From assembly GCA_044223995.1 (NCBI GenBank), contig JBGALE010000006.1:1-64000 (forward strand): 64,000 bases of DNA. The letters run 5' to 3'. This stretch comes from JACMLD01 sp044223995 (GTDB taxonomy: Bacteria; Bacteroidota; Bacteroidia; Chitinophagales; Chitinophagaceae). Both the position numbers and the translations under genes were made by a program. Positions 58,426 through 64,000 of the stretch are shown piece by piece (the stretch's first letter is position 1; the number at the start of each line of letters is the position of its first letter). The notes below the pieces were generated by a model. The model had not been told where the DNA came from, searched no databases, and saw only the letters and a program-made list of their open reading frames with translations.

Positions 58426-58827
58426 TTAAACAGCTTCACCAATGGTTTGCAACCCCAGGACGGTATGAATCGATTCGCGGAGCCTTGCGAGGGAGAAAAT
58501 GCTTTTTTCAATATACTCCACCACACCCAGTTTTAAAACTGAAGAAGTAATGGTTAATTCAAGATTGGCAGAGAAGAATATAACGGGTGGCGGAACAGGC
58601 AGGCTTTTTAATTTCTTCAGGATATCGTATCCATTTACTTCACCTTCCAAATGATAATCCAGGATGACGAGGTCAGCAGCAATATCATCCCCTTCCGGAA
58701 AATGCTCTCCGCGCGTGATGACACGTACATCATGACTGATATCTTCCAGTTGCTTTAAGATGAGCGTTTGAAATACGGGATTGTCTTCTACTAAGAGGAT
58801 CCTTGGGTGTGATAATTTTTTGTCCAT
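58426..58827 (-). CDS. Single-domain response regulator (CheY-like)
   Basis: 133 residues. A receiver domain: ILLVEDNPVFQTLILKQL, VILDYHLEGEVNGYDIL with phospho-Asp57, PPVIFFSANLELTI, VVEYIEKSIFSLARL with the conserved Lys. No output domain. It follows an HPt gene and an NtrC-type gene on the same strand, so it probably shares a phosphorelay with them. No histidine kinase is in the window. Confidence 0.88.
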   Translation of the reverse strand: MDKKLSHPRILLVEDNPVFQTLILKQLEDISHDVRVITRGEHFPEGDDIAADLVILDYHLEGEVNGYDILKKLKSLPVPPPVIFFSANLELTITSSVLKLGVVEYIEKSIFSLARLRESIHTVLGLQTIGEAV

Positions 58828-58968
58828 TGTTGAAGTTATACATTCTCAGCGCCAAGAATTCAGCCAAAGATAGTTTACCTGTAAATATCTGGCAATCAAT
58901 GAAACCATCTAATCACCCTGTAATGGTAATTCCCAAAACAAGAATGTTAACTCCTAATTGGGATTGAT

Positions 58969-59370
58969 TTAAATAGAAAAATCATGTTTCAACTGGCTGA
59001 TGCACTGCTGAATAACAATATCCACTTTTTCAACCATGGCAGGAATAGTACCCGTATCACTTTGTTCCTTGGCTGTAGATTCCACTTTACGGATATCGTC
59101 CTTTACCGAAGCAATACCCATGGAATCGATGGTGGATTTTAGCTTGTGCGCAATTTTTGCCACGCGCTCCCACTGGCTGGTGGCAGCAGCTTCTTTCAGT
59201 TCCTTCAGCCCTGGTGGAACTGTTTCAATAAACAACCGCACCATCTTTTGTATAAAGCCTTCGTCTCCTCCCGATACGGAACGCACCATGGTGAGATCGT
59301 ACAATGGATCATTCCCGTTCTGATTGCTTTTTCCCGGTGTGGCACCGGTTGCTGTACTGTCTTGTGTCAT
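58969..59370 (-). CDS. HPt phosphotransfer protein
   Basis: 133 residues. A helical bundle with DLTMVRSVSGGDEGFIQKMV and the phospho-His75 in VAKIAHKLKSTIDSMGI, then a helical tail. HPt domains pass phosphate between receivers. The disordered N-terminus (~1-20) is Thr/Asn-rich. It starts 48 bases after the stop of the NtrC gene and is followed by the CheY-like gene after 141 bases. Confidence 0.85.
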   Translation of the reverse strand: MTQDSTATGATPGKSNQNGNDPLYDLTMVRSVSGGDEGFIQKMVRLFIETVPPGLKELKEAAATSQWERVAKIAHKLKSTIDSMGIASVKDDIRKVESTAKEQSDTGTIPAMVEKVDIVIQQCISQLKHDFSI

Positions 59371-59418
59371 AAGTAGTATCTTATTTCGAATGTTACCAGC
59401 GAAAACACCGCAGGCATA

Positions 59419-60780
59419 TTAATTTATTACCAGTTCCTTGCTTTGTATCATCCTGTATAATGTCGATTTCCCGATATCAAGCAATTTTGCCACCAGCAAC
59501 ACATCTCCGTCATTTTTATCGAGGTAATGCTGGATGATATAATTGGTATACTCCTTCAGGGTTTTACCATTGGCCAGTAAATCGGTATTGGTACCAGCCG
59601 TATTCAGTGTAATGTGCTGTGGTTCGATAACATCTCCATCGCTCATTACGACGGCCAGTTCAACGATAGATTTCAACTCACGTACGTTACCGGGAAAACG
59701 GTAAGCCAGCAATTTTTGCTGCGCTTCCTGCGACATGTTCTTTTTCTCCATTTTGTTTTCTGCACAAAACGCATCCACGAAAGATTTTGCCAGCAATAAA
59801 ATATCGCCGCTTCTTTCTCTTAGCGGTGGCAGGTGAATGGGCAGCCCGTATAAACGGTAATACAAGTCCTCCCTGAAATTTTTCTTCTGTACTTCATCGA
59901 GCAGGTTTTTATGCGTTGCCACAATTATCCGGGCGTTTACCGGTACATTTTGATTACCACCCACCCTTGTCACTTCTTTTTCCTGTAACACCCGCAACAA
60001 CTTTGCCTGCAGGTTTACATCCAGTTCACCTATTTCATCGAGAAATAAAGTACCGCCATCCGCTTCTTCAAATTTTCCAATGCGCCTGGTAACGGCACCT
60101 GTAAATGCGCCCTTTTCATGACCAAACAATTCGCTCTCTATCAAATCGCGTGGAATAGCTGCCACGTTGACTGCTACAAATGGTTTTTTCTGTTTGTCGG
60201 AATTATAGTGAATCGCTTTTGCCACCATTTCTTTTCCAGAACCGGTTTCACCATAAATCGATACGGTAATATTTGTCTGCGCCGCTTTTTCAATCATGCC
60301 AAACACTTTCTGCATGGCGTCGCTATTGCCAATCATAGTCTTTGAAAAATCGTATTTGCGTTTTACCTCTGTGCGCAAATGTTCCACTTCCTGTTTGAGG
60401 CCATTCAATTCCTGCAAGTGCTGGATGGCGTTCCACAACCGGTCTTTCGTATCATCGTCTTTTACGAAATAATCAAAAGCACCGTTCTTTAATAGGTTCA
60501 GGGCTGTGGCTACGTCTTCCTGACCAGAGATAATGATCACCTGTATATTGCTGTTGTATTCTTTTATTTTACGCAGTACTTCTGCGCCATCACAATCGGG
60601 AAGAGAATAATCGAGTGTAATGACCTGTGGATTTTCGTGTAATGCTGCAAAAAATTTGGATGGTTGTTCAAAACGCTTTACCTCATAATCGGGATTAAGG
60701 GCGAGATAATGCTGGAGCATGGAACCGTACCAAGTATCATCTTCAAGTATGAAAATCTTGAAGGCGGATTGATTTTTCAT
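59419..60780 (-). CDS. NtrC-family sigma-54-dependent response regulator
   Basis: 453 residues from the ATG at 60780; the longer frame to 60864 is a poor start. Receiver with phospho-Asp57 (VITLDYSLPDCDGAEVL), AAA+ domain with Walker A GETGSGKEMVAKAI, the sigma-54 loop GAFTGA in FGHEKGAFTGAVTRR, Walker B GGTLFLDEIGEL, and a C-terminal FIS-type HTH (LLVAKLLDIGKSTLYRMI). It activates sigma-54 promoters when phosphorylated. Targets are not seen. It heads the phosphorelay set. Confidence 0.94.
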   Translation of the reverse strand: MKNQSAFKIFILEDDTWYGSMLQHYLALNPDYEVKRFEQPSKFFAALHENPQVITLDYSLPDCDGAEVLRKIKEYNSNIQVIIISGQEDVATALNLLKNGAFDYFVKDDDTKDRLWNAIQHLQELNGLKQEVEHLRTEVKRKYDFSKTMIGNSDAMQKVFGMIEKAAQTNITVSIYGETGSGKEMVAKAIHYNSDKQKKPFVAVNVAAIPRDLIESELFGHEKGAFTGAVTRRIGKFEEADGGTLFLDEIGELDVNLQAKLLRVLQEKEVTRVGGNQNVPVNARIIVATHKNLLDEVQKKNFREDLYYRLYGLPIHLPPLRERSGDILLLAKSFVDAFCAENKMEKKNMSQEAQQKLLAYRFPGNVRELKSIVELAVVMSDGDVIEPQHITLNTAGTNTDLLANGKTLKEYTNYIIQHYLDKNDGDVLLVAKLLDIGKSTLYRMIQSKELVIN

Positions 60781-61002
60781 AATGTCTGGATTTCTATCCT
60801 TCCTAAAACGTACAAACAGGAGATTTATTCCCAAAAAAAGAATCATTCCCGTTTTAATAAACACATATTTTTATTTGGACTAAGTAATTAGTTATCAATG
60901 TATAAAGGTTTCCACTTAGAAGACAGGGGAAGCTTTTACCGCTTTTTTTGCATCAAAACGCCTCCAAACAGGCCGTAAAGGGGTTATAAGTATCTTTGAA
61001 CC

Positions 61003-64000
61003 ATGCAGCACAACAGGGCCTATTTACAGGAGAAATTCAGGGAGGAATACCAGAAGCTGAATGAAAAGCAACAGCTTGCCGTAGACGCTATTGAAGGCCC
61101 GGTGATGGTGATAGCAGGGCCGGGAACGGGCAAAACACAGATATTAAGCGCCCGCATCGCCAAGATTTTGCTGGAAACCGATGTTCAGCCCGATAATATT
61201 CTTTGCCTTACCTATACGGATGCCGGCGTGGTGGCCATGCGCAAACGACTGCTTGGTTTTATTGGTGCCGATGCATACAAAGTAGGACTGTACACCTTTC
61301 ATGCATTTTGCAACGAAGTGATCCAGGACAACCTGTCAATGTTTGAAAAGACATCGCTTGACCCCATCTCTGAACTGGAACGCATTGAATTGTTCAAGGA
61401 ACTCATCGACTCATTCCCGAAAAATCATCCGCTGAAAAGATACCGTGGTGATGTGTATTACGAAATCAAGAACCTGCAGTCATTGTTCAGCGATATGAAA
61501 AAAGAAGGCTGGACACCAGGCTACATCAACCTTAAAATAGATGAGTACCTCGAAGATCTTCCCAACCGCGATGAATTCGTATACAAAAGAAAGTACAAGA
61601 CATTCAATGCGGGTGATCTGAAAAAGGATAAGATAGAGGAAGAACAGGAGAAGATGGCCAAGCTGCGCGCAGCCGTTAACGAGTTTGACCGCTTTCAGCA
61701 AATGATGCGTGCGGGAAACAGGTACGACTTTGATGACATGATCAATTGGGTGATCAAAGCCTTTGAGGAAAACAAAAACCTGCTGTCCGATTACCAGGAA
61801 AAATACCAGTATATACTTGTGGATGAATTCCAGGATACCAGCGGCACACAAAACCGTTTGGTGAACCTGCTGATCAATTACTGGGACAAGCCAAATGTGT
61901 TTGTGGTAGGTGACGATGATCAAAGTATTTACCGTTTCCAGGGAGCGAACGTGGAAAACATGCTGGAGTTTGCCGGCAGTTACCAGAAAGACCTGGTTAC
62001 AGTGGTTCTTACGAAGAATTACCGATCGACACAACCCATTCTTGATGTATCAAAATCATTGATTGATAAAAACGAAGAGCGGCTCGTAAAAAAATTACCG
62101 GAACTGAGTAAGGATCTTTTATCCAGCAATCATCTTATCAAACATTTATTGCATCCACCGCTGCTCCGTGAATACGAAACACAGCGGCAGGAAATGATCG
62201 GCATTACGCTGCAGGTACAGAAATTACTGGATGAAAATATTCCTCCCGGTAAAATCGGTATTATTTACAAGGAAAATAAATACGGGGAGGAACTGGCGCA
62301 ATATTTTGCACTGAAAAATATACCGGCCTACAGCAAACGAAGTATTAATATCCTTACCATTCCACTGGCGCAAAAAATAATACTGCTGCTACGCTACCTG
62401 GCTGCTGAACACGATATTCCCTACGGTGGCGATGAAATGCTGTTTGAAATTTTGCATTTCGACTGGTTTCATATTCCACCGATAGAAATCGCCAAACTGA
62501 GTGCAGAAGTTGCCGACCGTAAATTTGGAGAGAACAAAACATCGCTGCGCAGGTGGCTGGCAGAAAAAGCAGCCGCACCTTCCAGGGATTTGTTTACGCC
62601 TGGTTTACCTGAGCCGCTAAAAAAAGCCAGTGCCATTATTGAAAAATTACTCGCAGATGTTTCCAACGAAACACTGCAAACGGTATTTGAAAATTGTATC
62701 CGCGAAGCAGGAGTATTATCTACCATTATGCAATCGCCCGATAAAATTTGGCTGATGCAGGTGCTGACCGGTTTGTTTGATTTTGTAAAGGAAGAAACAC
62801 GCCGCAACCCGCTGATGGATATTAAAGAACTGGCAGGGATCATTGAACTGATGGAAAAGGAAGACATTAAATTACCATTGGTACAGGTGAGTGGCAGCGA
62901 TAAGGGGATCAACCTGATGACGGCACATGGCTCGAAGGGATTGGAATTCCAGCATGTGTTTTTTGCCGGTTGTAATGCTGGTTTCTGGGAAAAAAAGAAA
63001 AAGCCCGGTGGCGGTTATTCCATACCGGATACCATATTTTCTTCTGCTACCAGGCATACGGATGATGAGGAATTGCGCCGCTTGTTTTATGTGGCGCTGA
63101 CAAGGGCCGAACAACATTTATATATTTCCTACAGCCGGTTCAGGAACGATGGCAAAGAAATGGAACCCTCTATGTTTATTGCCGAAATACAGGATGCGCA
63201 TCACTTACCGGTAGAAAAAATGTTTATCGACGATAATACCATAGCAACTTTCAATGCATTGAATTTTGAAAAGGCACAGGCACCGGAAATAGACAAGATG
63301 GAAACCGATTTCATGGATGTGCTGCTGGATAAATTTGTGATGAATGTAACCGCGCTGAACAACTACCTGAAATGCCCGCTGGAATTTTATTTTAAAAACC
63401 TGGTCAGGATACCTTCTCCCAAAAACGAAGCAACAGAATTTGGGTCTGCAGTACACTATGCACTGGAGCAATTGTTCCGAAAAATGCAGGCAAATGGTGA
63501 AGCATTCCCCTCAAAAGAAATTTTCGTGTACGATTTTGAATGGTATATGCACCGTCACCGTGAAAGCTTTACCAGGGAGCAGTTTGACCGCCGCCTGGAG
63601 TACGGGCATGATGTGTTGAGCAATTACTACGATAAATACATCCATTCTTTTAACCGGATTGTGGCCATTGAAAGAAGTATTAAAAATGTTACCCTCAATG
63701 GTATTCCGATAAAAGGCAAACTCGATAAACTGGAATTTGAAGGAAAATCTGTCAACGTAGTAGATTATAAGACAGGTGATCCTGATAAAGCAAGGTCAAA
63801 AATGAAAGCGCCCGATGAAAAAGATCCCAATGGTGGTGATTACTGGCGGCAGGCTGTATTTTATAAAATACTTGTAGACAATTACAGCCAGAAGGACTGG
63901 AAAGTGATCAGTACTGAATTTGATTTTATTGAACCCGATAAAAAGAAGGAGTATAAAAAACACAAGCTCACCATTACACCTGCTGATATCGCCACCGTGA
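61003..64000 (+). CDS. UvrD/PcrA-type helicase with C-terminal PD-(D/E)XK nuclease domain (partial)
   Basis: ATG at 61003; the frame is open to the window end, so at least 999 residues are seen and the gene is incomplete. Walker A in AGPGTGKTQILSARI, motif II LVDEFQDTSG, then DDQSIYRFQGAN, the C-terminal HGSKGLEFQHVFFAG and VALTRAEQHLYISY. Around residue 785 LNNYLKCPLEFYFKNL, then GKLDKLEFEGKSVNVVDYKTG give an AddB-like nuclease domain. DNA repair role expected. The 220 bases upstream hold the divergent promoters. Confidence 0.92.
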   Translation, partial: MQHNRAYLQEKFREEYQKLNEKQQLAVDAIEGPVMVIAGPGTGKTQILSARIAKILLETDVQPDNILCLTYTDAGVVAMRKRLLGFIGADAYKVGLYTFHAFCNEVIQDNLSMFEKTSLDPISELERIELFKELIDSFPKNHPLKRYRGDVYYEIKNLQSLFSDMKKEGWTPGYINLKIDEYLEDLPNRDEFVYKRKYKTFNAGDLKKDKIEEEQEKMAKLRAAVNEFDRFQQMMRAGNRYDFDDMINWVIKAFEENKNLLSDYQEKYQYILVDEFQDTSGTQNRLVNLLINYWDKPNVFVVGDDDQSIYRFQGANVENMLEFAGSYQKDLVTVVLTKNYRSTQPILDVSKSLIDKNEERLVKKLPELSKDLLSSNHLIKHLLHPPLLREYETQRQEMIGITLQVQKLLDENIPPGKIGIIYKENKYGEELAQYFALKNIPAYSKRSINILTIPLAQKIILLLRYLAAEHDIPYGGDEMLFEILHFDWFHIPPIEIAKLSAEVADRKFGENKTSLRRWLAEKAAAPSRDLFTPGLPEPLKKASAIIEKLLADVSNETLQTVFENCIREAGVLSTIMQSPDKIWLMQVLTGLFDFVKEETRRNPLMDIKELAGIIELMEKEDIKLPLVQVSGSDKGINLMTAHGSKGLEFQHVFFAGCNAGFWEKKKKPGGGYSIPDTIFSSATRHTDDEELRRLFYVALTRAEQHLYISYSRFRNDGKEMEPSMFIAEIQDAHHLPVEKMFIDDNTIATFNALNFEKAQAPEIDKMETDFMDVLLDKFVMNVTALNNYLKCPLEFYFKNLVRIPSPKNEATEFGSAVHYALEQLFRKMQANGEAFPSKEIFVYDFEWYMHRHRESFTREQFDRRLEYGHDVLSNYYDKYIHSFNRIVAIERSIKNVTLNGIPIKGKLDKLEFEGKSVNVVDYKTGDPDKARSKMKAPDEKDPNGGDYWRQAVFYKILVDNYSQKDWKVISTEFDFIEPDKKKEYKKHKLTITPADIATV

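Noticed and set aside
1..64000. CRISPR array
   Set aside because: No regularly spaced short direct repeats and no cas genes were seen.

Overview
The window looks like a Bacteroidota chromosome, most like the Chitinophagaceae. It has a FecI/FecR/SusC/SusD/TlpA-like locus, candidate TAnnTTTG-type promoters, no consistent Shine-Dalgarno sequences, a DUF6520-like secreted peptide and a MerTP fusion. The right end, from about 56.5 kb, is visibly richer in G+C and reads as ordinary backbone: tRNA-Arg(CCT), a VOC protein, a TPR protein, a SRPBCC protein, a receiver/HPt/NtrC set, and a UvrD-type helicase that runs off the window. Everything to the left of the tRNA looks like an AT-rich accretion island. 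A large serine recombinase reads directly into the tRNA gene at the right edge of the island. A broken tRNA-Arg look-alike sits at the left edge of the window.

Layout. (1) 0-3 kb: an ArsR-controlled mercury uptake operon (arsR-merTP-cysteine-rich protein-GDCCVxC-type protein-VOC) without a visible merA, lying between two ~135 bp direct repeats. (2) 3-8 kb: a TPR gene with an integron attC-like site, an IS21-family element (istA/istB), and a HTH-cytosine methyltransferase-GHKL ATPase operon cut short by the IS. (3) 8-26 kb: a long, tightly packed, all-minus-strand block closed by a strong terminator. It encodes a RecA/RadA-like ATPase, a 1569-residue methylase/strawberry-notch helicase, three tandem paralogues, several small membrane proteins, two amidases, a YkuD-like enzyme, a GH104-like lysozyme, a peptidoglycan-binding protein, an annexin-like protein, several small beta-rich proteins and a transglutaminase-like protein. 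I recognise no terminase, portal, tail or conjugation gene. The best working idea is an integrated tailless-virus-like or virus-derived system that has not been described. (4) 26-32 kb: paired small HTH proteins, a UDG-fold protein, a LytTR regulator, and cassette-like genes (a RES-like protein and an unknown) separated by attC-like repeats. (5) 32-42 kb: ECF sigma factor, FecR, SusC, SusD, TlpA-like protein, then a DUF6520-like peptide and an AraC regulator. (6) 42-54.4 kb: a defence locus, HTH-Vsr-cytosine methyltransferase-[GHKL fragment]-DrmE-like-NERD/helicase-DrmA-DrmB. This is a class 2-like DISARM system with no DrmC, carrying a NERD-helicase instead. (7) 54.6-56.5 kb: small ORF and serine recombinase at the tRNA.

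How it works together. The left operon would bring in or bind Hg(II) under ArsR control. The 8-26 kb block has what a membrane- and wall-crossing particle would need: DNA handling and protection, wall hydrolases, membrane proteins and beta-rich structural candidates. The DISARM-like locus would defend the host against other elements, with the methyltransferase marking self DNA. Two separate methyltransferase-GHKL ATPase pairs are both broken at the ATPase gene, so the island appears to have been remodelled repeatedly by IS activity and recombination. All assignments come from reading motifs by eye; no database search was run.
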